Shown here in pieces: positions 19,209-27,404 of a DNA stretch of 64,000 nucleotides. This DNA comes from Clostridia bacterium (lineage in GTDB: Bacteria > Bacillota > Clostridia > Christensenellales > CAG-314). The notes below the pieces were generated by a model. That model saw only the letters and a list, made by a program, of their open reading frames with translations. It had not been told where the DNA came from and did no database searches. The stretch's first letter is position 1. The number at the start of each line of letters is the position of its first letter. The translations under genes and the position numbers were made by a program. The DNA lies in the NCBI GenBank assembly GCA_900769665.1, contig CAAGHL010000006.1, positions 1 through 64,000 on the forward strand, in the 5' to 3' direction.

Positions 19209-20675
19209 ATGAATCACGACAAGATTGCTTTTGAAGGGTTGACTTTTGACGACGTACTGCTTATTCCGCAAAAGTCCGAAATATTGCCTGCATCGGTAAG
19301 TTTGCAAACACGCCTGACGCCGAATATTTACTTAAACGTGCCTATCCTTTCCGCCGCAATGGACACTGTTACCGAAGCGGAAATGGCAATTGCTTTGGCG
19401 CGCGAAGGCGGCATCGGATTCATACACAAAAACATGTCCGTGGAGTGTCAAGTTGCGCAAGTAGACAAGGTAAAACGCAACGAAAGCGGCATGATAAGCG
19501 ACCCCATCACGCTTGGGTTGGACGCCACCACCGCCGATGCGGAACAACTGCTGGCACGCTACAAAATTAGCGGTTTGCCCGTGGTGGACAAGGACGGCAA
19601 ACTGTGCGGCATTGTGACCAACCGCGACTTGAAGTACCACGACGTCGACGACACCCCGATACGCAACGTAATGACAAGCAAAAACCTTGTGACAGCACCC
19701 GTAGGCACCACACTCGAAGAAGCCAAGCGCATTTTGTGGCAACACCGCATAGAAAAACTGCCCATTGTTGACGAAAACAACCACCTAAAAGGGTTGATAA
19801 CCAGCAAAGACATCGACAACGTTGTGCATTATCCCAACGCTTGCAAGGACGAAAAAGGCCGTTTGCGCGTAGGTGCGGCGGTTGGCGTTGCGGCAAACAC
19901 CATGGAGCGCGTAGACGCACTTGTTGCGGCAGGCGTTGACGTAATTGTCGTAGACAGCGCGCACGGACACAGTAAAGGGATTTTGGATACGGTTGCAAAA
20001 ATTCGCAACAAATATCCCGATTTACAAATTGTTGCAGGCAACATAGTGACAAAGCAAGCCGCCGAGGATTTGATTGCCGCAGGCGCAAATGCAGTTAAGG
20101 TAGGTATCGGTCCCGGAAGTATTTGCACCACTCGTATCGTGGCGGGCGTCGGCGTGCCGCAAGTTTCCGCAATACTCGACGTTGCCGAAACGGCGCACAA
20201 GCTTGGAGCATGCGTGATTGCCGACGGCGGAATAAAGTTTAGCGGTGACATCGTAAAGGCTCTTGCCGCAGGTGCCGACAGCGTCATGCTCGGTAGTCTG
20301 CTTGCGGGATGCAAGGAATCCCCGGGAGAGGAAGTCATTTACCAAGGACGTAGATTCAAAGTGTACGTCGGCATGGGAAGTCTTGCGGCAATGAACCGCG
20401 GTTCGTCGGACAGATATTTCCAAGGCGCGGTAAAAGAAGCGCGCAAACTCGTGCCGGAAGGTATCGAAGGGCGCATTGCCTACAAGGGCGAAGTGTGCGA
20501 CACCGTATACCAACTGTGCGGCGGCGTGCGTAGCGGTATGGGATACTGCGGTACAGCCACCATTGCCGATTTGCAACGCGACGGCAAATTTGTGCGTATT
20601 ACGGGTGCAGGACTTCGCGAAAGCCATCCCCACGACGTGGAAATAACCAAAGAAGCACCGAATTACAGCAAATAA
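19209..20675 (+). CDS. guaB: IMP dehydrogenase
   Basis: 488-aa cytoplasmic enzyme that oxidises IMP to XMP with NAD, the committed step to GMP. The ATG at 19209 is preceded by CGGAGG. The N-terminal part FEGLTFDDVLLIP starts the TIM barrel, two CBS domains lie at about 95-205, and the catalytic loop is GIGPGSICTTRI with nucleophile Cys306. GGIKFSGDIVKALAAGA, MGSLAAM and the mobile flap KLVPEGIEGR follow. Length and order are normal. It is monocistronic, with its own promoter, an attenuator-like leader and a terminator at 20776. Confidence 0.98.
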   Translation: MNHDKIAFEGLTFDDVLLIPQKSEILPASVSLQTRLTPNIYLNVPILSAAMDTVTEAEMAIALAREGGIGFIHKNMSVECQVAQVDKVKRNESGMISDPITLGLDATTADAEQLLARYKISGLPVVDKDGKLCGIVTNRDLKYHDVDDTPIRNVMTSKNLVTAPVGTTLEEAKRILWQHRIEKLPIVDENNHLKGLITSKDIDNVVHYPNACKDEKGRLRVGAAVGVAANTMERVDALVAAGVDVIVVDSAHGHSKGILDTVAKIRNKYPDLQIVAGNIVTKQAAEDLIAAGANAVKVGIGPGSICTTRIVAGVGVPQVSAILDVAETAHKLGACVIADGGIKFSGDIVKALAAGADSVMLGSLLAGCKESPGEEVIYQGRRFKVYVGMGSLAAMNRGSSDRYFQGAVKEARKLVPEGIEGRIAYKGEVCDTVYQLCGGVRSGMGYCGTATIADLQRDGKFVRITGAGLRESHPHDVEITKEAPNYSK

Positions 20676-20775
20676 CGCCTCGCTACGTGGCAACAACTCG
20701 GCTAATGTGAAGCAAGGACAATGGCAACGTAGTTACATCTTGAAAATTAAAGATTGAATACACATATACAAAAAT

Positions 20776-20807
20776 GGTCGCAGTTATTTAACTTGCGACC
20801 GTTTTTT
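20776..20807 (+). terminator. Bidirectional terminator after guaB
   Basis: GGTCGCA (20776-20782) pairs with TGCGACC (20794-20800), extended by GTT/AAC across the loop, followed by GTTTTTTG. Read on the minus strand it ends in ATTTTTG, so it may also serve the small membrane protein gene at 20847. Confidence 0.85.
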
Positions 20808-20846
20808 GTTGTTGCTAATTTGGTTACTAATTGCACGCACGGCTGA

Positions 20847-21116
20847 CTATCCGTTTTGCGTGTCGTCGGTGGGTTTGTCATCTACACTTTTGGCAATCAA
20901 CTTGTTTCGCTCGATCAATGCGTCTACAATTAACGACAACAAATAAACCGTCGTACTGAGAAACAAAAAGCCGAAAAACAATAGCCCGAGCACAATCATA
21001 TTCGACCAAAATTTGTCTAAACTAACTATTGCACGCAGTATTATCGTAATCAAACAACAAGCCAAGCCTACAACATTAAATATTATCAACAATTTTTTGC
21101 GTGTGTTTCTCTTCAT
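20847..21116 (-). CDS. Small two-helix membrane protein, unknown function
   Basis: 89 aa from the ATG at 21116 (MKRNTRKKLL), about 9 nt after GGAGA; an ATG 9 nt upstream sits too close to that site. It has a basic start, two membrane helices (about 8-28 and 38-62), and a charged tail ending KPTDDTQNG, giving a short outside loop with both termini likely inside. The start lies 21 nt from the stop of the secreted protein gene upstream and reads the same way, so the two are probably one operon under the promoter at 22149. Not recognised as a named family. Confidence 0.7.
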   Translation of the reverse strand: MKRNTRKKLLIIFNVVGLACCLITIILRAIVSLDKFWSNMIVLGLLFFGFLFLSTTVYLLSLIVDALIERNKLIAKSVDDKPTDDTQNG

Positions 21117-21137
21117 TGCAATCATTCTCCAACGTTT

Positions 21138-22079
21138 TTAATATACTAAACCGGGAACATCGATTTCCAACAGCCAATTTTTATCCTTTTTTGTCGGCTT
21201 TACCGTTGCGGCAAATTCATCGCCAACCACCCCGATAGACACATCCAAATCTACACTTTGATATGTATGGATGTAGGTAAGTCTCACATTGGTTCTTTTC
21301 CCTATTTGGGGATTAGCTGTACTTTTTAGGGTAATATTAGCCGTTGCATACTTCATCATTGTTCCCCAAAACCATGTTTTCTCGGTAAATCTCCATTCCA
21401 TTGCTCCGTAAGCATTTGAAACCGTCCTACGTGCAGTAAGCGCGGATCCGTCATGATGCTTACCCGAAAAACTAAAGTTTTGACGTTCCAAGTATTTTTC
21501 GCCGCCCCAAGTAACAACCATTATATCCTCGCGAGATTCTTCCGCCGTTTCTTTTCCTCCGTATACGGCTTTGTTTTCCCATGTGGCTTTTGCCGTAACG
21601 TTGTACTGCCCGTCACTTTCCATTACTTTCAAGAACAATTCCAAAGAATAATAGTCATCGTTGTCGGTTCCGACAGTTACTGATTGTGCCTCGGTTTTTC
21701 GCTCAATGCTTTGCATTTCCTCAATCGTCATTAAGTGACTATCGACAACCGTATTGCCTTTGCGGGTTTCGGAAACCCAAACTTTCTTGCTTAAACCCGA
21801 CACGTACGTTCCTACATTTTCATCCGTAGATGTGACTGTAAGATTTGTAAAGAAACCTGTACGGGAAGCCATTGCCTTATTAAACATGTCGTTACTATCA
21901 TAGCGAGTAATTTCGCAGTAATAGTCGTTGACTTCACCCATTACATTTCCGTCACCGTCAAGTTCCACATTAAAATTATTATTTGCGCTTGCATAAATGA
22001 CTGTTAACGGGATTGAAATCGACAACGTCAACACAAAAATAACGGCGACAATAGATATGATTCTTTTTGTACTATTCAA
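21138..22079 (-). CDS. Secreted or membrane-anchored protein of unknown function
   Basis: 313 aa if started at the TTG at 22079, which has AAGGAG 6 nt upstream; the only in-frame ATG far upstream (22160) has no such site. The N-terminus STKRIISIVAVIFVLTLSIS is an uncleaved anchor or signal peptide without a lipobox cysteine. The rest looks like beta-rich extracellular sequence with many Thr/Asn/Asp residues and no cysteine cluster. No known domain is recognised. Its promoter (22149-22177) has four phased direct repeats just upstream, shared with a divergent membrane-tethered XRE regulator, so it is probably a target of dedicated regulation. Confidence 0.75.
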   Translation of the reverse strand: MNSTKRIISIVAVIFVLTLSISIPLTVIYASANNNFNVELDGDGNVMGEVNDYYCEITRYDSNDMFNKAMASRTGFFTNLTVTSTDENVGTYVSGLSKKVWVSETRKGNTVVDSHLMTIEEMQSIERKTEAQSVTVGTDNDDYYSLELFLKVMESDGQYNVTAKATWENKAVYGGKETAEESREDIMVVTWGGEKYLERQNFSFSGKHHDGSALTARRTVSNAYGAMEWRFTEKTWFWGTMMKYATANITLKSTANPQIGKRTNVRLTYIHTYQSVDLDVSIGVVGDEFAATVKPTKKDKNWLLEIDVPGLVY

Positions 22080-22148
22080 AATTTTCTCCTTTTTGTAGAA
22101 ACAATTTTTGCTTCCACAAGTGCATATTCGGATTGCAATCACACGATA

Positions 22149-22177
22149 ATTATATGTCAAAGCAACGTAAAAGTCAA
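22149..22177 (-). promoter_or_regulatory. sigma-A promoter for the secreted-protein operon
   Basis: Minus-strand TTGACT (22172-22177), 17-nt spacer, TATAAT (22149-22154). A second overlapping candidate, TTGACA (22155-22160) with TGCAAT, lies just downstream. The first TGTCCCGTTTT repeat starts 10 bp upstream of the -35. Confidence 0.8.
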
Positions 22178-22186
22178 TGTACCGAC

Positions 22187-22270
22187 TGTCCCGTTTTGAT
22201 GTAAATTGTCCCGTTTTTTATAACATTTTGTCCCGATTCTACAAAAAAACAGCCTTATTGTCCCGTTTTT
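22187..22270 (+). repeat. Four phased direct repeats TGTCCCGTTTTT between divergent promoters
   Basis: Copies of TGTCCCG(TTTTT) start at 22187, 22207, 22229 (less complete) and 22259. Start-to-start distances are 20, 22 and 30 bp, close to 2, 2 and 3 helical turns, so all copies lie on about the same face of DNA. They sit between a minus-strand promoter (22149-22177) and a plus-strand promoter (22302-22330). The CCCGTT core and about 21-bp period recall LytTR-type sites but do not match that consensus well. A regulator binding array is inferred. The spacing is too short for CRISPR. Confidence 0.75.
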
Positions 22271-22301
22271 CACTCGACAACGCACAATTGATTTCAAACC
22301 A

Positions 22302-22330
22302 TTGAAAGATTGCACAATTTATAGTATAAT
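22302..22330 (+). promoter_or_regulatory. sigma-A promoter of the XRE regulator gene
   Basis: TTGAAA (22302-22307), 17-nt spacer, TATAAT (22325-22330). It lies 31 bp downstream of the last TGTCCCGTTTTT repeat and gives a leader of about 95 nt. Confidence 0.8.
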
Positions 22331-22430
22331 ATAATAAGAATATGAGTTTTAACCAACTTAGCCAAAACGATTTGACTTAAATCAAATCATTATTCATGCA
22401 AGATAATCAAAACGACGATTAAGGACTTAT

Positions 22431-22853
22431 ATGGAAAGACTTGACGGAAAACTACTGCGCACATTGCGAGAAAACAGCGGACTGTCGCTACGCAAATTTG
22501 CCGAGAAAATCTACACCACAAAAACCACTTTGCAACGGTGGGAATCGACAAGCGTTGTGGCAAGCGAGGAATTATTGCAAAATATCGCCGACGCATGCGG
22601 CTTGACAACGGAACAACTTTCTGAGGAAATCCGCAACTTCGTGCCATCTATTGACCACGAACAACCCTCAATACAACCGTCAATTACATCTGAGCAAACG
22701 CCAACTACCGCCATGACGGCAACCGCAATAGACGAAACGCCGCTTGACGAAAAAACCCGCAAGGAGCTAAGTTTCTCCGCCAAGCTGATTGCCGTATCGC
22801 TGTGCGGACTTGCCGTTGTCGCATTGCTGTCACTGATAATCAGTTTACTGTAA
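22431..22853 (+). CDS. Membrane-tethered XRE-family regulator
   Basis: 140 aa. Residues 1-65 are a Cro/CI-type helix-turn-helix (LLRTLRENSGLSLRKFAEKI, TTKTTLQRWEST, LLQNIADACGLTTEQLSEEI). A Pro/Thr/Ser-rich flexible linker (about 70-108) follows, then one membrane helix at the very C-terminus (LIAVSLCGLAVVALLSLIIS) with almost nothing after it. So the DNA-binding part is cytoplasmic and tethered by a tail anchor. RodZ has the same order but with a large outer domain, which is absent here. It is divergent from the secreted-protein operon and shares the phased repeats with it, which suggests it binds them (inference). Confidence 0.85.
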   Translation: MERLDGKLLRTLRENSGLSLRKFAEKIYTTKTTLQRWESTSVVASEELLQNIADACGLTTEQLSEEIRNFVPSIDHEQPSIQPSITSEQTPTTAMTATAIDETPLDEKTRKELSFSAKLIAVSLCGLAVVALLSLIISLL

Positions 22854-23005
22854 CACACCATCAGTAAAGCACAACCTGAAGTTTACTCTACCTAACGTGA
22901 ACGACCAAGAGAAGAAAACGCTCTATTTGAAATAACCTATCAATATCACGATAGGCTATACCACAAAAAAAATACGTTCGCTACGTTAGCAAAATAGAAA
23001 AAAAA

Positions 23006-23041
23006 ACAGTCGCAAGCAAAATACTTGCGACTGTTTTTTTG
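23006..23041 (+). terminator. Bidirectional terminator
   Basis: Perfect 11-bp stem ACAGTCGCAAG / CTTGCGACTGT (23006-23016 / 23024-23034), loop CAAAATA, preceded by nine As and followed by seven Ts. It lies between the convergent XRE gene and the minus-strand protein at 23097 and can serve both. Confidence 0.92.
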
Positions 23042-23096
23042 TTTTACGTTGATTCTATTTGCAAAATACGTACCATTACCGCAAAGGTAGATATCA

Positions 23097-23603
23097 TTAA
23101 GCCAAAGGCGTACACGTAAACAAAGTTTTGTCTTGCGCCGTCGAATATGCAAGCGTTACGTCGCTTTGTGATATAAAGTCAAGGTCAATTTCCTCCACTT
23201 TTACCGTCTTGTACTTGCTTGCGTCGCTTTTTTTCGCGGAAATTTTCACATTGAAACTTTCGCCCGACTTCATTGTTTTTCCTTCGAAGTAAGTAATTGT
23301 ACTGCCACGATTTGTATATTTTCTATCGTTTATACAAGTGCCTTCTTCACTGTAAAACCTTACGTGAAACTCAAAGGAACTGATATCGTTTTTGCCCGTA
23401 TTTGTCACCTTTATCGTATAGTAAACAAACTGGTCATTCTCACTTACAGTCATGTCAAAGCTGGCAGAAAAGCCTTTTTCATAATCATCGCGTTCCGTTT
23501 TTTTGTTGTCCAACCAATCGTTAAACACATGGCACGACACCATGACGCCCAATATGGCGGCAATCAATACCGCTATGCAAATAATTGCTCCGATAACTCT
23601 CAT
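23097..23603 (-). CDS. Membrane-anchored extracytoplasmic protein, FxLYD-like
   Basis: 168 aa using the ATG at 23603 (MRVIGAIICIAVLI). One N-terminal helix (about 2-24) may be a signal anchor; Cys24 in MVSCHVF gives a weak lipobox. Residues 45-150 form an Ig-like beta domain with VYYTIKVTNTGKNDISSFEF and MKSGESFNVKIS, the general pattern of FxLYD/DUF3426-type domains found on Firmicute surface proteins. Function is unknown. It stands alone between two terminators, next to the ribosomal operon end. Confidence 0.65.
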   Translation of the reverse strand: MRVIGAIICIAVLIAAILGVMVSCHVFNDWLDNKKTERDDYEKGFSASFDMTVSENDQFVYYTIKVTNTGKNDISSFEFHVRFYSEEGTCINDRKYTNRGSTITYFEGKTMKSGESFNVKISAKKSDASKYKTVKVEEIDLDFISQSDVTLAYSTAQDKTLFTCTPLA

Positions 23604-23746
23604 CCTTGTAAACCTACCTTCCGCAACGGAAATACACGTCTCGCTACATAAACTCAACTAAATTATACCACCGTGGACGGCAAAGTCAATCGATTGACCG
23701 ACTTTTCCTCCTCTATTCTACTCGGCAATCTGCTACTTTTATACAA

Positions 23747-23782
23747 CAAAAAGCGGGAAGAAGCGTCAAGTGCTTCTTCCCG
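23747..23782 (-). terminator. Terminator of the ribosomal protein operon
   Basis: Perfect 11-bp stem CGGGAAGAAGC / GCTTCTTCCCG (23754-23764 / 23772-23782), loop GTCAAGT, with an A-tract (T on the minus strand) at 23747-23752. It lies about 20 nt after the rplQ stop. Confidence 0.92.
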
Positions 23783-23802
23783 TTTAAGTAACCGAGTATT
23801 TA

Positions 23803-24312
23803 TTACAGAACTACGATTGTAGCCATCTCTGCGCCGTCACCGCGACGAGCGTTCATCTTGTAGATAGCCGTGTAGCCGCCCTTTTGTCCGTTTTCGGAAG
23901 TCTTGGCGTCAAACTTGGGAGCGTAGTCGTTGAACATCTTTTCGATAAGAGGGTGTCTTACCGTCTTGGTGCGTACTTTGTACTCCGTAGCCGTTTCCTT
24001 GTCGCGACGAGCTTCCTGCAAGTCTGCAAGACCTGCCATAAGCTTACGTCTTGCAGCAAGCTTGGTGGCACCGTCGTTGACAACCTTGACCGTGGTAGCT
24101 TGTCCGTTGACAATCTTGGTCTTTTCCACAACTACGGTATCCTTGTAGCTGTTGATTGCCAGCGTAATGTACTTTTCGGCAAGCTTTTGCACTTCCTTAG
24201 CGCGAGCTGCGGTGGTAACGAGTTTGCCGTTCCACAGAAGTTGCGAAACTTGGTTTTTCAAAAGAGCCAACCTTGCGTCGGTTGCTTTTCCTAATTTTCT
24301 TTGTGCTGCCAT
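23803..24312 (-). CDS. rplQ: Ribosomal protein L17
   Basis: Last gene of the operon, 169 aa against the usual 115-130. The N-terminal half is standard (QRKLGKATDARLALLKNQVSQLL, AARAKEVQKLAEKYITLA), as is the end (GGYTAIYKMNARRGDGAEMA). The surplus is a stretch of about 45 residues in the middle (about 58-110, VVVEKTKIVNGQATTVKVV and on), where L17 normally has a short loop. L17 sits near the peptide exit tunnel. It lies 12 nt from rpoA. Confidence 0.96.
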   Translation of the reverse strand: MAAQRKLGKATDARLALLKNQVSQLLWNGKLVTTAARAKEVQKLAEKYITLAINSYKDTVVVEKTKIVNGQATTVKVVNDGATKLAARRKLMAGLADLQEARRDKETATEYKVRTKTVRHPLIEKMFNDYAPKFDAKTSENGQKGGYTAIYKMNARRGDGAEMATIVVL

Positions 24313-24324
24313 TGTGCAATTCTC

Positions 24325-25296
24325 CTATTCATCCTTATTTTTCAAAGATAGACCGTAACTCTCAAGCTTAGCAATTACTTCGTCAAGCGACTTTCTACCC
24401 AAGTTGCGCACCTTCAACATGTCGTCTTCCGTGCGACGCGTCAAGTCTTCCACAGTTTGGATACCTGCACGCTTCAAGCAGTTGTACGAACGTACGGACA
24501 AATCCATGTCGTCGATGTTCATCTCAAGGACTTTGCGGTGGTTGTCGGACTCACGCGGGATAAGGATGTCGCGGCTGAAGTTTTCCGACAAATCCACAAA
24601 CATACGGATGTGGTCTTCGATGATCTTTGCTGCCAAAGATACGATTTCACGTCCCGAGAAAGCACCGTTTGTTTCCACTTCCAACGTCAGCTTGTCACGC
24701 GTGATGTCTTGACCTACGCGCGCACTTTCCACGTTGTAGCTTGCCTTTTTGACAGGTCCGAAAATGGAGTCGATGGGGATGTAACCGATGGGGTAGTTGA
24801 GTTTGAGTTCCTTGTTACGTTCCTTATTTTTCTCTATCGAGTAGTAACCGCAACCGCGAGCCACGTACAGTTCGCAGCTGAAGGTGGAGCCTTCTTCCAA
24901 TGTGCAGATGTACAAATCGGGATTCAAAACTTCCACTTCGCTGTCGGTGATGATGTCACCGGCGTGTACCTCGCAAGGACCTACTTTGTTGATTGAAATT
25001 GTTTTTCTGAAGTCATTGTCTTCATTATCCGACTTCAAAGCCAAACGTTTGATGTTCAGGATGATGTCTGTAACGTCCTCTTTTACGCCGGGAACAGTTG
25101 AAAATTCGTGTTGAACGCCCTCGATTTTCAGACCGACAACCGCCACGCCGGGAAGCGCGGCAAGAAGCACTCTGCGAAGCGCATTACCGAGAGTGATGCC
25201 GTAACCTCTTTCCAACGGTTCGGCGACAATCTTGATGATGCTGGCGTTTTGTCCGCTTTCTTCGACTGTCATTACCGGTTTTTCTATTTCCATCAT
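24325..25296 (-). CDS. rpoA: RNA polymerase alpha subunit
   Basis: 323 aa. The N-terminal dimerisation domain (AEPLERGYGITLGNALRRVLL) assembles beta and beta-prime. The C-terminal domain (MNIDDMDLSVRSYNCLKRAG, DLTRRTEDDMLKVRNLGRKS) contacts UP elements and activators. Normal length. It starts MMEIEK, and GGAG lies somewhat far (about 12 nt) from the first ATG, so the second Met is possible. A 121-nt gap separates it from rpsD. Confidence 0.98.
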   Translation of the reverse strand: MMEIEKPVMTVEESGQNASIIKIVAEPLERGYGITLGNALRRVLLAALPGVAVVGLKIEGVQHEFSTVPGVKEDVTDIILNIKRLALKSDNEDNDFRKTISINKVGPCEVHAGDIITDSEVEVLNPDLYICTLEEGSTFSCELYVARGCGYYSIEKNKERNKELKLNYPIGYIPIDSIFGPVKKASYNVESARVGQDITRDKLTLEVETNGAFSGREIVSLAAKIIEDHIRMFVDLSENFSRDILIPRESDNHRKVLEMNIDDMDLSVRSYNCLKRAGIQTVEDLTRRTEDDMLKVRNLGRKSLDEVIAKLESYGLSLKNKDE

Positions 25297-25417
25297 TGGA
25301 CAACAATCTCCTTTATATTTAATAATTGGGGGTTGCGTATGTAACCTGTTTTAGGCTACGCTACGCAACTGCCTTCGACACAACAAGGTCGAACAAACGA
25401 TTGTAAAGTTGCTCCTA

Positions 25418-26044
25418 TTACTTGGAGTACAACTCGACGATCATGTGCTCTTGGATGTTTGCATCGATGTCTTCTCTCGTCGGCTTTGCAAGTACCTTTC
25501 CGGTAAGAGTAGCGGGATCGAAATCCAACCATTGGGGAAGGTTTGCGGGTTTCTTTGATTGTTTGAGAGCTACAAACAAAGGTTGTTCTTGTTTGTTTTC
25601 TTTGATGGAGATTACGTCGCCCACTTTGACTGCGTAGCTGGAGATGGTGACGCGCTTGCCGTTGACGGTGATAAGACCGTGGTTGACAAACTGTCTAGCT
25701 TGGCTACGAGAAATACCGATACCCATACGGAACACAACGTTGTCCAATCTTTGTTCGAGAAGGATAAGCATGTTTGCGCCCGTTACGCCCTTGGTGCGTT
25801 CGGCTTCTTCGTAGTACTTGTGGAATTGCTTTTCTTGCAATCCGTAGATACGCTTAGTCTTTTGTTTTTCTCTCAATTGAAGACCGTATTCGGTAATCTT
25901 CTTTCTGCTGTCGGCATGCACTCCGGGGATCTTGCCACGCTTGGTAAGAGCGCATTTTTCGGAGTAGCATCTGTCGCCTTTAAGGAACAATTTGCATTTT
26001 TCACGTCTGCATTGACGGCAATCTGCACTTGTATATCTAGCCAT
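25418..26044 (-). CDS. rpsD: Ribosomal protein S4
   Basis: 208 aa, full length. It starts MARYTSADCRQCRREKCKLF, so the N-terminus keeps a four-cysteine zinc-binding arrangement (CRQCRREKC and a later Cys). The S4 RNA-binding domain is present (RLDNVVFRMGIGISRSQARQ, VNHGLITVNGKRV). S4 initiates small-subunit assembly and in several bacteria represses its own operon. Confidence 0.98.
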   Translation of the reverse strand: MARYTSADCRQCRREKCKLFLKGDRCYSEKCALTKRGKIPGVHADSRKKITEYGLQLREKQKTKRIYGLQEKQFHKYYEEAERTKGVTGANMLILLEQRLDNVVFRMGIGISRSQARQFVNHGLITVNGKRVTISSYAVKVGDVISIKENKQEQPLFVALKQSKKPANLPQWLDFDPATLTGKVLAKPTREDIDANIQEHMIVELYSK

Positions 26045-26060
26045 TTCGATTCTCCTTTAA

Positions 26061-26453
26061 CTAAACTCTTCTGCGCTTGGGGGGACGGCAACCGTTGTGT
26101 GCGATGGGGGATACGTCGCGGATGAGGGTTACTTCGATTTCGGCGGTTTGCAATGCGCGGATTGCAGACTCACGTCCTTGACCGGGACCCTTGACGTACA
26201 CTTCTACCGTGCGAATACCGTATTCCTTGGCACCCTTAGCGGCTACTTCGCAGGCTTGTTGAGCGGCAAATGCCGTGCTCTTACGAGATCCGCGGAAGCC
26301 GAGGCTGCCGGAGCTGCACCAAGACAGTGCGTTACCGTTCATGTCGGTGAATGTTACGATTGTGTTGTTGAAGGAAGCGTGAATGTGGACTTGTCCTTTT
26401 TCGACCTTTCTTACGTCGCGCTTTTTCTTGACAATTCTTTTAGCTTGTGCCAT
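26061..26453 (-). CDS. rpsK: Ribosomal protein S11
   Basis: 130 aa, full length, with HIHASFNNTIVTFTDMNGNA, GSRKSTAFAAQQA and the C-terminal DVSPIAHNGCRPPKRRRV. It helps form the platform around the mRNA exit site. It is 14 nt from rpsM and 16 nt from rpsD. Confidence 0.98.
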   Translation of the reverse strand: MAQAKRIVKKKRDVRKVEKGQVHIHASFNNTIVTFTDMNGNALSWCSSGSLGFRGSRKSTAFAAQQACEVAAKGAKEYGIRTVEVYVKGPGQGRESAIRALQTAEIEVTLIRDVSPIAHNGCRPPKRRRV

Positions 26454-26467
26454 TGTTACTTCCTCCC

Positions 26468-26845
26468 TTACTTAGTTGCTTTCTTGCCGCGAGATACGGT
26501 ACGTTTGGGTCCCTTTCTCGTGCGAGCGTTTTGCTTCGTGGATTGTCCTCTTACGGGCAAGCCCTTTCTGTGACGGATTCCGCGATAGGAGCCGATTTCA
26601 ATTTGTCTTTTGATGTTCATTGAAACTTCACGACGAAGGTCACCTTCTACGTGGAGATTCTTTTCGATACAATCACGGATTTTCGATACGTCGTCTTCTG
26701 TAAGATCCTTTACGCGAGTATCGGGATTGACACCTGTTTCGGCAAGAATTTTCTTTGCCGTGGTGCGTCCGATTCCGTAAATGTAGGTCAAGCCGATTTC
26801 AATACGTTTTTCTCTGGGTAAATCTACACCGGAAATACGAGCCAT
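26468..26845 (-). CDS. rpsM: Ribosomal protein S13
   Basis: 125 aa, full length. ARISGVDLPREKRIEIGLTY at the start, and basic C-terminal tail GQSTKQNARTRKGPKRT. It sits in the small-subunit head and contacts the P-site tRNA and L5. A 148-nt gap before it (26846-26993) holds only a small hairpin (ACGCC/GGCGT near 26962-26978) and no gene, which is unusual in this tightly packed operon. Confidence 0.98.
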   Translation of the reverse strand: MARISGVDLPREKRIEIGLTYIYGIGRTTAKKILAETGVNPDTRVKDLTEDDVSKIRDCIEKNLHVEGDLRREVSMNIKRQIEIGSYRGIRHRKGLPVRGQSTKQNARTRKGPKRTVSRGKKATK

Positions 26846-26993
26846 TTGTTTGTCTCCTTGAAATATTTTCGAAAAAATTTGTATATATTCTCACACCCTG
26901 CGAGGTCGCAAGCCAATGTGGAATGATGTTGCGAGCAACGCAGAGCAATTGTATCCTAAGTTGACGCCTTGCGGCGTATACTTATGCGGGGCA

Positions 26994-27110
26994 TTAGCCT
27001 TGTCTTTGCTTGTGTTTGGGATATTTAGAGCAAATTACCATGACTTTTCCGTTGCGTTTGATTACCTTGCACTTGTCGCACATAGGCTTTACTGACGGTT
27101 TAACTTTCAT
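26994..27110 (-). CDS. rpmJ: Ribosomal protein L36
   Basis: 38 aa from the ATG at 27110 (MKVKPSVKPMCDKC). A longer open frame to 27224 adds unrelated residues. It has the zinc site CDKC plus Cys in VICSKYPKH (C-x2-C-x12-C-x4-H), so it is the zinc-containing C+ form. It lies between infA and rpsM as in most Firmicutes. Confidence 0.97.
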   Translation of the reverse strand: MKVKPSVKPMCDKCKVIKRNGKVMVICSKYPKHKQRQG

Positions 27111-27162
27111 TGTTATCCTCCCGAATAACGGGGCTATCCCCGTATGTGAAAAATTTGTTTTG

Positions 27163-27402
27163 TTATTGTTGAGGGGGCATTGCACCCTTGGTGCGCCACA
27201 CGATACGACCCTTTGTGAGGTCATAGGGGCTCATTTCCAATTTTACCGCGTCACCGGGCAACACTCTGATGGAGTGGATGCGAAGTTTGCCGGAAACATA
27301 AGCGGTGATTTCGTGGCCGTTACTGAGTCTTACGCGGAACTCCGCATTGCGGAGTGCCTCGACGACTACGCCTTCAACCTCGATTACATCGTCTTTTGAC
27401 AT
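27163..27402 (-). CDS. infA: Translation initiation factor IF-1
   Basis: 79 aa OB-fold protein that occupies the 30S A site during initiation. MSKDDVIEVEGVVVEAL, FRVRLSNGHEITAYVSGKLR and DLTKGRIVWR are family hallmarks; the short tail TKGAMPPQQ is extra. The ATG has GGGAG upstream. It lies 2 nt from the KOW-domain gene. Confidence 0.97.
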   Translation of the reverse strand: MSKDDVIEVEGVVVEALRNAEFRVRLSNGHEITAYVSGKLRIHSIRVLPGDAVKLEMSPYDLTKGRIVWRTKGAMPPQQ

Positions 27403-27404
27403 TG

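Noticed and set aside
22187..22270. CRISPR-like repeats
   Set aside because: Repeats of about 12 bp at 20-30 bp intervals are too short and too close, and no cas gene is present. Protein binding sites fit better.
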